From Apium graveolens (Eukaryota > Streptophyta > Magnoliopsida > Apiales > Apiaceae), in assembly GCF_009905375.1 (NCBI RefSeq), contig NC_133648.1, forward strand, positions 309,830,565-309,894,564: a DNA stretch of 64,000 bases, read 5' to 3'. Shown here one piece after another: positions 12,629 through 24,099 of the stretch (positions are counted from its first letter, which is position 1; every line of letters starts with the position of its first letter). The translations under genes and the position numbers were made by a program. Below the pieces are notes generated by a model. That model was not told the origin of the DNA. It did not search any database and saw only the letters and a program-made list of their open reading frames with translations.

Positions 12629-15600
12629 ATGGAGAAAGACTGGATTTCAAAAGAGAGGAATTCGTCGGAATATGAAGTCGGCCTTGAAATTTTTTTGATT
12701 ATTGCCGAAAAAATTCTAAAAATCCTAAAAAATACCTTGCCCCTGCTGTAAATGTGTTAATTTCATGAAATTTCCGGTCAAAGTAGTAAGGGGTCATCTC
12801 TACGAGAATAGTTTCAATCTTGGGTATATTGATTGGATTTGGCACAGATCCAGGACTAGTAGGTCGTCTGTTGGTAGCACACGACCCCCTCATGAAGAGG
12901 AGCAGAATGCAGATGCATTTAAATCAGCCTTTGAAGCTGCATTAGAAGTGGCTGCTGTATCAGAAGCGGCAATTGCTGGTGCTTCATACGCTGCTGTGGT
13001 TTGTGAAGCAGTATATTGTAATCCAGAGGGTAAATCAGGGGGTGATAACTAATATAAAGACTCGCATAAATTTAAGAGGTTTGTGACCGATGCTCAACAA
13101 CCTATATTTGAGTGCAGCGACTCCATAAAACTAGATTTGGTGTTAAAATTGCATAACTGGAAAGCGGGATTTGGTGTTAGTCATAGCGCATTTAGCGATC
13201 TTCTCTCTACAGTTGGCTCATTCCTACCTCCGGATAATGCATTACTTGTTAACACATATGAAGCAAAGAAAACTCTTTCGAATTTAGGCCTCGAGTAAAA
13301 AAAATTCCACGCGTGTCCCAATGAATGTTTTCTATACAGGGGTATAAATGAGACTGATTCGGAGTGTCCAAAATGCAAGCTATCTCGCTGGAAAGTGGGT
13401 AAGGATAGTAGAGAAAGGTCTAAAATCCCAGCAAAAGTTATGTGGTAATTTCTGATCATCCCAAGATTTAATTAGATGTTTAAATCTTCTTTGACAGCTG
13501 AGTTCTTGACATGGCATTCCAACCAAAGAATTCATGATAGCCAGATGCGCCACCTTGCCTACTCTCCTTCTTGGCGGAATATCGATTACAGGTGGCCTAC
13601 CTTCGGAAGTGAGCCAAGAAATCTTCGACTAGCTTTGTCAGCTGATGGTATTAACCCAAATAATAATGGGATGACCAACTCGGTATTCTTGTTAGCCGGT
13701 AGTATTGGTAATATATAATCTTCCTCCGTTGTTATGTATGAAGAAGAAATTTATGAAGTTAACTATATTGGTCTCCGGTCCACATGAACCAGGTAACAAC
13801 CTTGATGTGTTCTTACAACCGTTAGTTGATGATTTGAAAACGCTTTAGGAAGAAGGTGAACCGAATGTATATGATGCCTTCACAAAAGCATTTTTCACTT
13901 TAAGGGCAACTTTGTTATGGACGATTAATGATTTCCCGGCATATAGTAATTTGTATGGCTCTGTCAACAAGGGTTATTTGGGTTATCTAGTGTGAAGTGA
14001 TGATATCGTTGGTAACTATTTACCTTATAGTAGGAAAATATGTTACCAAGGTCATCGTCGGTATTTGCCTAGGAATCATCCATACAAGAGGAAGAAGGCA
14101 GCCTTTAATGGTGAACAAGAGTTTGGACTGCCAATGCAACCCCTTTACGGATAAGAGGTGTTAGCACAACAAGAAAACATTAAACTTTCTTGTGGAAAGG
14201 AAGTAAAGAAGTCAAAGAAGATGGACTATGCTTGGAAGAAGAAGTCGGTATTTTTTGAGTTGGAATACTTGAAATTCCATCACGTTCGTCACTGCCTCAA
14301 TATTATGCATGTTGAGAAAAATGTGTGCGATAGTCTAATTGGGACGTTACTAAATTTAAAGTTCAAGATAGTGAGGCATCTCAGCTTGATATGACGGACA
14401 TGGGGGTTATAACTGATTTAGCTCCAGAAGTAGGAGAAAAAAGAACTTATATGCCTCCTTCCAGTTTTACTCTAACAAAAGCTGAAAAAAGAAAAGTGTT
14501 GAAATCCATCCCATCAATGAAGTTGCCATATGGACATTCGTTAAACATCAAAAATTGTGTATTCATGGAGGATTTAAAGATATTTGGGATGAAGTCCCAT
14601 GATTTCCATGTATTTCTTCAACAATTTCTCCCGGTTGTAATTCGTTATGTACTTCCGAAGAATGTTAGAGTTAGCATAATAAGACTCTGCTTCTTTTTTA
14701 ACACTTTGTGCAACAAGACTGTTGACGTATATAAACTGCAACCCGGTGTGGTATTAACCTTATGTGAGCTCAAAAATATATTTTTGCCTTTTTTTGATAT
14801 AATGATACATCTAATAGTCCACCTGGTCAGGGAATTGCGTTTATATGGACCATTTTCCTATAGATGGATGTATCCATTTGAGCGTTTTAATAAAGTGTTG
14901 AAATTTACATGTGAAACCGTTATTTTCCAGAAGGTTGTATAGCCGAAGCATACTTGAAACAAGAATCTGTAGAATTTTGCACAGAGTTTTCTAGAAATAG
15001 TTTCACAACTGCCGGTCTTTCGAAGGACCAAGGCAAACTTTTTGGTCCATTATCGGTTGCAACAGTATAATATGTTGAAGAGGAAGAACAAGATGAGGTG
15101 CATTTACACGTCTTCTTAAAAAACAGTGAAGTGTTTCCATATATTAAGTAAGTCACTTTTCTTTTCCTTTTCTTGATTAATTTTGTAATAAGCATTATTT
15201 TAGTTTGTAACCAAAAAAATTATGCATTTTCAAAGGATGCATAAGGAGTTGCTTAAAAAAAATTATGAAGGAAAAAAACACTATTCAGTGGATGATTGGG
15301 GAGCATAATAGGCTATTTGATGATTGGTTTGGGAACAAAGATATAACTGAATTGAATGACAAAGTCGAAGGTATTTCTGAAACTATAACTGGCTACCAGG
15401 AAAACCATCGTGACTATTTTGACTTTTGATGGCTATCTAGTTGACGGGATCCGATACTTCACAAATGAGCGAGACGATGCTGGGGTGGTTCAAAATAGTG
15501 GAGTCTCTTTAGTTGTTAAGACTGTCCAAGTTTGTAGTGCTAAGGATTTAAATCACGTAGAGAGTGATATGACATTTTATGGGAGGATTGAAGAAATATG

Positions 15601-15964
15601 GGAAATGGATTACAACTTATTTAAAGTCCCATTGTTCTTGTGCAAATGGGAAGAATGTGACCGAGGCATCAAGGCTGATGAACTTGGATTCACACTTGTG
15701 GACCTTAGTCGACAAGGCCACAAGAATGACAAATATGTGTCTGTTGATCAAGTGAAACAAGTTTTCTATGTCGAAGATCCTGTTGATTCTAACTGGTCAG
15801 TCGTATTGACCTCAACAACCAGAGACTATCACGAGATATACAATGATGATGATCTTGGAGATACAATTCTAGAAAACCCTCCATTCTGCTCTAACATCCG
15901 CATAGTTGGCAATAAAAGCAAGGATGGCGAGGAAATCTGGCTGAAGAAGCGATCCAAGGCTTAA
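12629..15964 (+). pseudogene. TNP2-type CACTA transposase pseudogene
   Basis: Domain order as in plant TNP2 transposases. A transposase-associated N-terminal domain starts MEKDWISKERNSSEYE (12629 on) and is frameshifted near 12715. A TNP2 catalytic region (13083-14160) has YEAKKTLSNLGLE, WHSNQRIHD, EPRNLRLALSADGINP and WTINDFPAYSNL. A DUF4218-like region (about 14400-15060) has LPVVIRYVLPKNVR and WMYPFERF. A DUF4216-like C-terminus (15410-15964) has FGR-type FYGRIEEIWEMDY and VFYVEDP, and ends at TAA. Several stops (for example near 13445 and 13850) and frameshifts show it is dead. The last 184 codons are still open. It would have been the DNA-cutting transposase of CACTA-2. Confidence 0.85.
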
Positions 15965-16469
15965 AAATCACATTCACTTGATTTACAGTTTTGTTTAAAA
16001 ATAGGCTTCTCAAATTTATATATATTTAAGTGATGTATTGTAGAATTATGGATGTTATCGAAAAAACTTGGAGTATATTTGTCAACTTTTTATGTAGAAA
16101 TATATGATATAAATACTTGGAGTTTTTTTTTGCTAAGTGGTTTTAAGTAGTTTTATGGTAATAAATATAAATTTTTGTGATTATCTAATTAAATATCTGA
16201 TATAATTATTGATGTTGACTTGAGATTATCGATAAGTTTTTATGAATTTTGATTGTAGATTGTTAAGTAGTTTTATGGGAATAAATATAAAACTGAATCT
16301 TTTTGTTTGCCTACAGCATTATCGTATTTTTCATTGTTAATAGCATTATTCAATTTATATTGATTGTATACATTCTGCGTATTCATTGGTAATCTTATCT
16401 CTTATTCTTACTCTATTTGGTTAATACCGGAAATCTGGTAAAGAAAGGAAAAAAAATCTAAAAAACAGT

Positions 16470-18072
16470 GTAAAGAATAATTGGATGAGAAGCACATAAA
16501 TGACTCCCCAGTACCGGAAGATGCACCATGTGTACCAGATCCTGGCCGGTTGCTCCAGCGGACAGCATTGTTCCCCAGCAGACAGCTCCACAACCCACTG
16601 AAAGTAGTACACAATCTACCAAAAGCAGGACATCTGGAGCAGCCCGAGGTGTTTTAATTGAGTTGCAGTTCCAGTTGGAGATGAATGACACAAACTACAG
16701 TTCTACATAGGTATGCTGGCAAGGAGAATGGTGCCAATTAACATTTCGACTTGGCCAAAGGTTGACCCTGAGTTCACAGAGGAAATATGGAATGATCTTG
16801 AGGTACGTCAGTTACAATCGCAATTGACATTAATCTCATGGTTTTTATATAAAAATATTTGTACTGTCTGAACTTGCTAAACTTGTGCTTCAAGATACTT
16901 ACGAACTGATTCCTGAAAGTCGGAAGAGGTTTCTACAGTTGAAAGGCGCAAAATGGAGAAATTTTAAGGGTAAATTGACAGCGGAACATGTGATGCCTTA
17001 TGTTGGAAAAAAGAAGAAGCTACAGAAGCCACCAAAGTAATATGCTTTTGTCGGCAAGAAAGCGTGGAGACGATTTTTTTTGTTTTTTTGGAGTAGATTT
17101 ACTTGTAAAAATTACAGTAATTAACAAGATTTATTTGTATACAGGAAGAGAATAAAAAATAGAGTGAAAGAGTGGGACAACGAAAATATCCACACCGACT
17201 GTCAAGAAAACGATACGTCGGATTGGAAGAAAAAGAAGAAGTAAGATTCAGATCATTTTTCTTGTAGTATTCACATTTTTATTTTTATGAATGTGTCTTA
17301 ATTTTTTTGTAGATACGCTCAGGGAGGTTGGAGCCTGATGAAAGGCCAGATAGGGCAATTATGTGGAAAAATGCCCGTATAACAAAGGATGGGACTCTTG
17401 ACCCAGAACTGGCAGGAATAATTCAACAAATTGTAAGACTTATTATAATTTTTTTCTTCTATAATTTTCCAAATTATACGTAATTACTCTAATAGTTTTA
17501 ACAGGATTCCTTACTCGAAAAGCAAAAAAATGGTGAATTCAAGTCGGATGGAACTAATGATGTACTCACCACTGTATTGGAAACTCAAGAGCATGCGGGA
17601 AGGGTTCGAAGAGTTGGAAACTTCATACCTCCAACATTGTACTTTGATTTACCAAAACTGCCAAGAAAGCACATTACAAAAGAGCAGTTTCATAATCTTG
17701 AGTTGCAAATTGCTGAGTTGAAAGCTTTGGTTGCTGGGGAAAATCTACATTCACCAATGTCTGAAAAAGCAAAATATCCTGGGGTGAAAGAACAAGAACA
17801 AAACAACAGAAGGAAAGTTGCAAAAGATTTGATGATGAATTGATGAATTATGAGGAAAAAGAGGGTTCATATTTTGTTGTTATTATTCCTCCTCGTGGTC
17901 CACCGGGACAAAAGGTATACAATTACAATGTATACTTGATTCATTTCTATGATAATGTTGCATGTTATTAAATTGTTTTAGCCGGTAATGTCTATTTTGA
18001 TTTGTAATTATAATCTACAGTGTCCTCACAAATGTGAAATGGCAGTAAAGAGCATTGATAACAAGTTAGATT
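16470..18072 (+). pseudogene. Ptta/En/Spm (Transposase_24-like) second transposase gene, decayed and truncated
   Basis: Exon-like blocks separated by GT-AG introns follow the TNP2 pseudogene: a proline/glutamine/threonine-rich N-terminus (16528-16710) and a block with STWPKVDPEFTEEIWNDL (to about 16801). Next come blocks with SRKRFLQLKGAKWRNFKGKL (about 16900-17040) and DRAIMWKNARITKDGTLDP (about 17310-17432), and a C-terminal acidic/basic region (17505-17842). This matches the second, DNA-binding type protein of CACTA elements. An in-frame stop follows the PPK near 17039. The sequence CPHKCEMAVKSIDNK near 18021-18065 is cut off by the gypsy LTR at about 18073. Confidence 0.7.
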
Positions 18073-18319
18073 TTGGTATTATTTGAGATTTTTCCACCAA
18101 GTCTCCTAATCCTAATCTAATTTCAAGGCATCTCATGCCTATATAAGGGCCTCACCCCACAAATCAGAACTATGTTTTTGACTTAATCATTGGCATACAT
18201 CAAGGTACGTAGGCATCTTGTTAAGGCAGATAGAGTCATGAAGCACAAGAGCAATCAAATCGAGATTCGAAGCTCACGAACCCTTGCAATAAATACACCC
18301 TAAGTTTTTATCCATAACA
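18073..18319 (+). repeat. Truncated 5' LTR of the gypsy element
   Basis: Aligns with 37830-38072 of the 3' LTR with many substitutions, so it is old or long diverged. About half of the LTR is missing on the left, where CACTA-2 sequence adjoins. It ends CATAACA at 18319. Confidence 0.8.
18137..18148 (+). promoter_or_regulatory. TATA box of the gypsy 5' LTR
   Basis: GCCTATATAAGG. The same box is conserved in the 3' LTR near 37890-37901, and this placement within an LTR suits a retrotransposon promoter. Confidence 0.6.
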
Positions 18320-18337
18320 TTTAGCGCTGTTTGTGAG
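18320..18337 (+). promoter_or_regulatory. Primer binding site of the gypsy element (degenerate)
   Basis: TTTAGCGCTGTTTGTGAG directly follows the LTR. It resembles the TGGCGC-type PBS of Tat elements with substitutions, so it is probably no longer functional. Confidence 0.5.
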
Positions 18338-18354
18338 AAAGCATAACAGCAACC

Positions 18355-19990
18355 ATGGTGAACAAACGGAGCGGAAATGACGCCCCCGTAGGAACACGAG
18401 CTGGGACAACCAAATGATTTCGTTAATGGTGGAAATACCCCCACACTCTTGCTACGCCTCCACCCAAGGAGGAATCCTGATAGGGGCAACTAATCATGAG
18501 CCACATGGGATGAATCCTCCAGCTCCTCAAGGGACGAGTTCTCAATTTCAGCAGGTTCATACACCAGTGAATCCTCAAATCGTTGGGTATGAGTATTCAA
18601 CTACTGTAACAACTAACCCCATTTACGGGATGCCCCTATACCCCGGGTTTGGAGGAAGTGGGCATGCTAATTGGAGTGAAGCACAAGAGCAGACGACCCA
18701 CAACTACGAGGTTTGGATTCTATTCCGGAAGACCAAGAATTCTCTGGACCTTACATTGAAAGAGATTCTAAATCTTCGGATGATGTTGTGGCTCTGAGAA
18801 GGAGGCATGCTGGCAAATAATCAATGTCTAATGCTAACCAACGCCCTAGGAGCACACGATGAATGAATTCCCAAGAAGTATAAGTGAAAATCAGGGCTCA
18901 CGAAGCTGAGATTTAAAGGATGAAGCGCGGCCCGGAGGCGCACTTGACCCCAAGACCCCTACTACCTCCGAGGAGGACGGATCCTCCTCAAATTATAGAC
19001 CTGGATGGTCTAATACCAAGAAGGGATGTTGCTCTAAGGCTGATTCAAGTAATCTCATGCCCCTATGAGATCCTGATGATCCAACTCCACCATTCAATGA
19101 AGAGATAATGAATTCCAACATATCAAGAAAGTTTAAGATTCCCACCATGAAAGCTTATGATGGCATTGGGGATACCTCAAATCATGTCAGAACATTATCT
19201 AATTCACTGTTGCTACAGCCCGTGAAAGACACAATTAAGTGTCAGGCCTTTCCTCAAACCCTGTCGGGAATGGCTCCAAGGTGGTATAGCCGTTTTCCTC
19301 CGAATTTAATTGGATCATTTAGAGTCTTAAGTCAAGCTTTCATTAAGAAATTCATCAGTGGAAGAGTGCATGACAAGAGTTCGGCATCTCTCATGAGCAT
19401 TGTGTAGGTAGCTATAATAACAATGCAGCAAGGAACTAGGGACGAGTTCTTCAAGATGTCATTAACCAAGCGCCCCCCTGAAAGCATGTTGCAGCTCCAA
19501 GATAGGGCCGAGAAGTATATCAAAGTGGAGGAAAGCATGCAGAAGATGGTAGTTAATAACAAGCCCGCTGGTGGCATGAAGCGAAAGACTGATCTAGAAT
19601 ATAATTCCAAGGACAAGTATCCTAGAAATAAGCCAAACGCTGATTTAACCCCGAAAAAGAGTGCGCTGGATAAAGGTTCACTGAATATGCTAAACTGAAT
19701 GCTCCTAGAAGTCAGATCTTAATGGAAATCAAAAGGGATAGGGATGTTCGTTGGCCTCAGCCCCTGAAGGCTGATCCTACCAAGCTAGATAAGAGCAAAT
19801 ATTGTAGATTTCACAAGGATGCTGACCATGACACTGATGAGTGTAGACAACTAAAAGATGAAATTGAATTTTTCATTTGAAAAAGAAGGCCGAGCAAGTA
19901 TACTAGAGATGGAGGGGATAGGAAAAATAATGGAAGAAGGAACTTTGAGGATCTCAAAATGGATCAGGATGATCAGGGGCGAAATCCCCA
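18355..19990 (+). pseudogene. gypsy gag pseudogene
   Basis: A start is visible at 18355 (MVNKRSGNDAPVG) but the frame stops within 20 codons. The retrotransposon gag domain is recognisable at 19108-19407 (MKAYDGIGD, QAFPQTLSGMAPRWYSRFP) and 19423-19698 (QQGTRDEFFKMSLT). A zinc knuckle-like segment, KYCRFHKDADHDTDECRQLK, lies at about 19798-19857. Frame changes between these blocks and a stop near 19405 show decay. Gag would form the virus-like particle. Confidence 0.75.
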
Positions 19991-20019
19991 ACCCAGGGGA
20001 CCGATGATAAACGCAATCT

Positions 20020-20565
20020 TTGGAGTACCACGACCCCGAGGGGCCAGTGATAAATACAATCTTTGGAGGACCGACTACTGCTAGTTCATCTAAAAACTCG
20101 AGGAAGGCATATACTAGAGAAGTTATGCATATTGTCGGAGAAGCCCCGAAGAGGGCTAGGACAGGAGTAACAATGACATTCGATGATATTGATTTAGAGG
20201 GTGTCAAATTTCCTCATAACGATCCTCCGGTTATAACACCAATAATATGGAACAGCCCGGTGAAGAGAGTCCTTGTAGACAATGAAGCCTCGGTGAAGAT
20301 CTTACTCCATGATACCTTTATAATGATGGGTTACAATGATTCTCAATTAACCCTAACTAATATGCCAATATATAATTTTGCTGGAGTCGAGTGCCCTGTT
20401 GAGGGAATAATTAAGTGGCCTCCGACTATAGGTCAGGAACCAAGACAAGAAACACAGATGTTGGACTTTGTAATGGTAAAAGTTGGATCAACGCAGACAA
20501 TGCAATCATGGGTAGAATGGGAATACATGCTTTCAAGGAAGTACCCTCTTCTTACCATTCAGTGA
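20020..20565 (+). pseudogene. gypsy protease region
   Basis: Open stretch with MTFDDIDLEGVKFPHNDP followed by RVLVDNEASVKILLHDTF. This corresponds to the aspartic protease, in which the catalytic D-[ST]-G(A)-S-like site is altered: here it reads VDNEAS, where VDNGSS is usual. The linker at about 20002-20075 contains two related GATAAA-CAATCTTTGGAG segments, a local duplication. The frame shifts relative to the RT frame near 20415-20565. Confidence 0.65.
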
Positions 20566-20569
20566 TGAA

Positions 20570-21560
20570 GTTTCCCACCCAGAACGGGATTGGGGATGAA
20601 ACAGTAAATCAAAAGATGGCAATGAGTTGTTTTGGGGGGCAAGTTTTTCCTATCAAAGACCTGGATATGTGTGAGAATGACGAGAAAAGAGGGAAGCCAT
20701 CAGAAGACTTGATTCTGTTCCGTTTGGCTCCCGAGGATTCTCAGAAACTGATTTTAATTGGAGCGTCACTAGAGAAGCCCCTTAGAGGGAAGCTGGTGAT
20801 GATTTTACAAGAAAATAGTCATGTATTCGCATGGTCAGCAGCTTATATGCCTAGCATAGAACCGGAACTAATCACTCACAAACTGAATGTGGATCCAAAT
20901 CGAAAGATCATGAAGCAAAAGAAAAGAATTTTTTTCCCGGACAGACAGGAAACAATCAAGCAAGAAGTGGAGAAGCTCGTGGAGGCTGGTTTCATTGAAG
21001 AGATACAATTTCCAGAGTGGTTAGCAAATCCTGTAATGATGAAGAAGGCTAATGGAAAATGGACAATGTGTGCGGATTTCACTGATCTGAATGATGCATG
21101 CCCGAAGGATTATTTCCCGTTATCAAGGATAGATGTATTGATAGATGCGACCGCTGGTCATGAAATTATAAGCTTTATGGATGAATTCAATGGATACAAT
21201 CAGATCAAGATGTATAAGGATGACATCCTAAAGGTATCACTCATCACTGACTTTGATAATTTTTGTTATCTTGATATGGCGTTTGGTCTCAAGAATGCAT
21301 GAGCTACCTATTAAAGGTTGGTAAATAAAATTTTTAAAGATCTTATTGGAAAAACTATGGAAGTATATGTAGATGACATGTTAGTCAAGAGTCTTGTGAA
21401 GAATGATCACATAACCCATTTGAGGGAAGCTTTTGAGGTTCTGAGATATCACAAATGATGTTAAACCTTGCAAAGTGTGCTTTCAATATGGGATCTAGAA
21501 AATTTTTGGGATTGATGGTCTCCAAGAGGGGATTGAACCAAATCCTGGCAAGATAAAGAC
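20570..21560 (+). pseudogene. gypsy reverse transcriptase, interrupted by stops
   Basis: RT motifs in order are VEAGFIEEIQFPEWLANPVM, KWTMCADFTDLNDACPKD, FPLSRIDVLIDAT, SFMDEFNGYNQIKM and the catalytic EVYVDDMLVKS (about 21358-21390). Two stops lie at about 21301 and 21313, just before the YVDD part, and another follows near 21457. The palm is therefore split and the enzyme is dead. The wording of the motifs is typical of Tat elements. Confidence 0.85.
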
Positions 21561-22110
21561 CATCTTGGACATGGATCCTCCGCGGTCTATTAAAGATGTT
21601 CAAAAACTCACTGGAAGGGTTGCTGCCTTGGGACGATTTATCTCCAAATCTAGAGACAACTGCTTTCCATTCATCAAAGCCTTGAAGAAAGTAAAAGATT
21701 TCATATGGACCGAGGAAATTCAAGAGCCTTTTGAAGGATTAAAGAACTACATAGTTCAAGCCCCGTTCTTGGCTAAACCTGTCTTGAATGAAACTTTGTA
21801 CTTATATTTTGTCATCTCAGAAAATGCCTTGAGCGCCGTGTTGGTTAAAGAAGAACTTAAAATCCGGAAACCCATATACTATATCCGTAAGATTCTGCAT
21901 GGAGCAGAGTTGAATTATTTGACTATTGAAAAATTTGATTTAGCCTTGGTGATGGCTTCAAGTAAGTTGTGTCCTTACTTCCAAGCTCATAAGATCGATG
22001 TACTAACAAATCAGCCTTTGAGAAACATTATGCACATTCCGAAAGCTAGTGTGAGACAAATTAAATGGGCCATAGAATTGGGAGAATTCGACATCAAGTA
22101 CAAGCCATGA
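21561..22110 (+). pseudogene. gypsy RNase H region
   Basis: Open stretch of about 181 codons containing PRSIKDVQKLTGRVAALGRF (RT connection) and an RNase H segment with LYLYFVISENALSAVLV, KPIYYIRKILHGAELNY and TIEKFDLALVMASSKL. It ends ELGEFDIKYKP then TGA at about 22108. The catalytic residues of the first RNase H are only partly conserved. The second, archaeal-type RNase H normally following in Tat elements is absent. Confidence 0.75.
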
Positions 22111-22167
22111 ACGGCAATAAAAGCCCTGAATGATGCAACTAAAGCACGAAAGTTGGTTGTGTGAGCA

Positions 22168-22622
22168 TTGAGATATTCCTTGATTGATGGAATTTCGTAC
22201 AAAAGATCTTATGTGGTTCCTTACTTAAGATGTCTCAGACCTGATGAGGTGTGTTTAGCTCTCGAAGAAGTATACGAAGGTATTTGTGGGCAACACTTGG
22301 GGAGCAGAGATCTATCACATAAGATAACTAGTTTAGGCCTCTATTGGCCAGAAATGATGGCTGATTCCAAAGATTGTGAAGAAGTGTGATCGATGTCAGA
22401 AACATGCGCCGGTCGTTCGACAACCCCCCCAGATGTTAACTTCCATCAATTCTCCAATTCTTTTTGCTATGTGGGGAATGGATATTCTAAGGTCTTTTCT
22501 GATGGCTACTGCTCAAAGAAAGTTCTTGATTGTAGCAAATGATTACTTTACTAAGTGGATTGAAGCTAAGGCTTTGGCCTAGATTACAACTAAGCAAGTT
22601 GCTCAATTTTTGTGGGAAAATG
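22168..22622 (+). pseudogene. gypsy integrase, first half (zinc-binding and first catalytic Asp)
   Basis: Contains the segment SLIDGISYKRSYVVPYLRC, the HHCC zinc-finger region (CGQHLGSRDLSHKI, then KCDRCQKHAP after a frame change at about 22378), and GMDILRSFLMATAQRKFLIV with the first Asp of the DDE triad. A stop follows at about 22580. The domain breaks off at 22622, exactly at the ATG target duplication of CACTA-1, and continues at 29286. Confidence 0.85.
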
Positions 22623-22649
22623 CATTACGCCATAGATTGGATTCCGTAA

Positions 22650-23736
22650 CCGTTCACACTAGGGTTGCAAACAAAAGTGTAATAATAGCCTTCTAAACCC
22701 ATCTCTATCGCAACCCCTATTTTTTGATGTTGCGGTATAGTCAAAATGTGTTACCAAAATGACATAGACGATTACAGATGATTTTTTAATTTAACTAATT
22801 AATAATTAACATAGAAATGATATAATATTTGAAATATATTCTTTAATGTAACTCAGAATTATTATTTTTTTAAAAGTGATTTTAATAAATTAATTTATGG
22901 ACTTTTGTAGAAATTAAATATACGCAAAATAACTATTTTTTTAATATTTAATAAATATTAAATTTCTTTTACTTGTTTAAAACTAATTAAATAAATTTCA
23001 ATAATTATTTTAAAATATTGAATAAATTCTCCAAAAATAATTTTTTAATTAAAAAATCAAAGGATGTAACATATTTTAATTTATGAAAATATATTATAAT
23101 AAATTAATTATAATAAAGATAATGTGTGAAATTTAAAAAATATTATAGACTAAAATATTGAAAATATCATTTAAATTATGCAAAATTAAATATATTAGAC
23201 CTTGTGGTTGAATTTTGGGTTTGGGGCTGGGCGACTAAGTCTTGTATAAGGCGGCAAATGAAATTTTCATTGAGAGCCAAAAAAAAAGGGGGAATCAGTA
23301 CACCCCACTATGACTCTTATCTTCTTCTCTCTTTCTATCCAAATTAGGTCTTCTACCTTTGTCTCTCCATCTAAATTATGGTCCGAGGTGAGTTGGGATT
23401 CAAGGGTTCAATTGGGGTTTGAACTTTCAGTTTGATTTTGATTTTAAGGTACAATCCTCACTTGATATGTGTGTAATTATTGTGTATCTCTCTCCCTCTA
23501 TCTATCTATCTCGCTCTGTGTATTTCGTTCTCTCCCTCTCCTTCACTTTGTTATTTTTCTTTTTTTACAGATTTTCAAGATGGTAGTGGTGAGTTCGTAA
23601 TTGATTGAGTAATAACTAATACCCAATTGATCGAGTAATAGCCAAAAAATTTCGATTATATTTTTCAAGACTTAAAGCATTTGATTTTGGGGATTATTCC
23701 TAATTAAATCCCCAAAATGTTTTTTTTATATACAAG
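22650..23736. other. CACTA-1 left interior, no gene recognised
   Basis: Subterminal region with ATCGCAACCCC/GTTGCGG motifs (22680-22740), then about 450 bp of AT-rich sequence. From about 23290 a pyrimidine-rich leader-like stretch (TTCTTCTCTCTTTC, TCTATC repeats) resembles the 5' UTR and early introns of a plant gene, possibly the start of a captured gene. No domain is recognised. Confidence 0.45.
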
Positions 23737-23810
23737 GTTGTCGATTATCTTATCTGTGGTGATCCAAATTCCCCTCTTCGCTTTGAATTTGTCGAGTTCA
23801 CTGATGAGGG
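23737..23810 (+). pseudogene. Captured exon resembling a CID-type (PABP-interacting) RNA-binding protein
   Basis: An exon-like block between ACAAG and GAGG|GTAAGC encodes VVDYLICGDPNSPLRFEFV followed by EFTDE. This is close to the first RRM of plant CID8-13 type proteins, which bind poly(A)-binding protein and RNA (ICGDPNS-LRFAF-EFTDE pattern). It is only about 24 codons, so the assignment rests on this one motif. The neighbouring exons of that gene were not seen. It is a fragment inside CACTA-1, not a gene. Confidence 0.55.
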
Positions 23811-23907
23811 TAAGCTTATAAAAACTACTACTATTATTAACTGTTTTTCGTATTTTGTAGTTGTGTTGATACTCTTGAGTGACCTGGTCTGTTCATAATT
23901 TATGCAG

Positions 23908-24016
23908 GAAATGGAAGTTTCAGATAGTCTCATCATTAAGATCCACAATTCTTTCTCTGCTGACGTACATTTTGCAGCAGCAATATCCTCTTTGAGTACA
24001 AATGAAGTTGAGTTGG
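23908..24016 (+). pseudogene. Unrecognised exon-like block in CACTA-1
   Basis: Open block bounded by ATGCAG on the left and GAGTTG|GTATGA on the right, encoding a short peptide with SDSLIIKIHNSFSADVHF. I do not recognise the family. Its splice-site context suggests it is also captured host sequence, but it could be chance. Confidence 0.35.
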
Positions 24017-24099
24017 TATGATTAGTTTCATCCTCACATAAACCACTGCTACTTTTATTATTAATGTTTTACTACATTTCTTCTTATCATGACATAAAC

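Larger units (their letters stand above)
10492..18072 (+). mobile_element. CACTA-2: decayed En/Spm-type transposon, 3' end missing
   Basis: The left end begins CACTACTAGAAAAAGTAGA at 10492, a standard CACTA terminus. Inside are a TNP2-type transposase pseudogene (12629-15964) and a Ptta/En/Spm (Transposase_24-like) pseudogene (about 16470-18072), both in the same direction, the usual two-gene layout of plant CACTA elements. The right terminus was not found: coding-like sequence runs to about 18072, where a truncated gypsy LTR begins, so the 3' end was removed together with the start of that LTR. For that reason the 3-bp target duplication cannot be checked. Confidence 0.8.

Noticed and set aside
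12699..12893. Minus-strand ORF in CACTA-2
   Set aside because: Shadow of the transposase-associated domain on the plus strand.
16408..16691. Overlapping minus-strand ORFs
   Set aside because: Shadow of the Pro/Gln-rich N-terminal exon of the CACTA-2 second gene.
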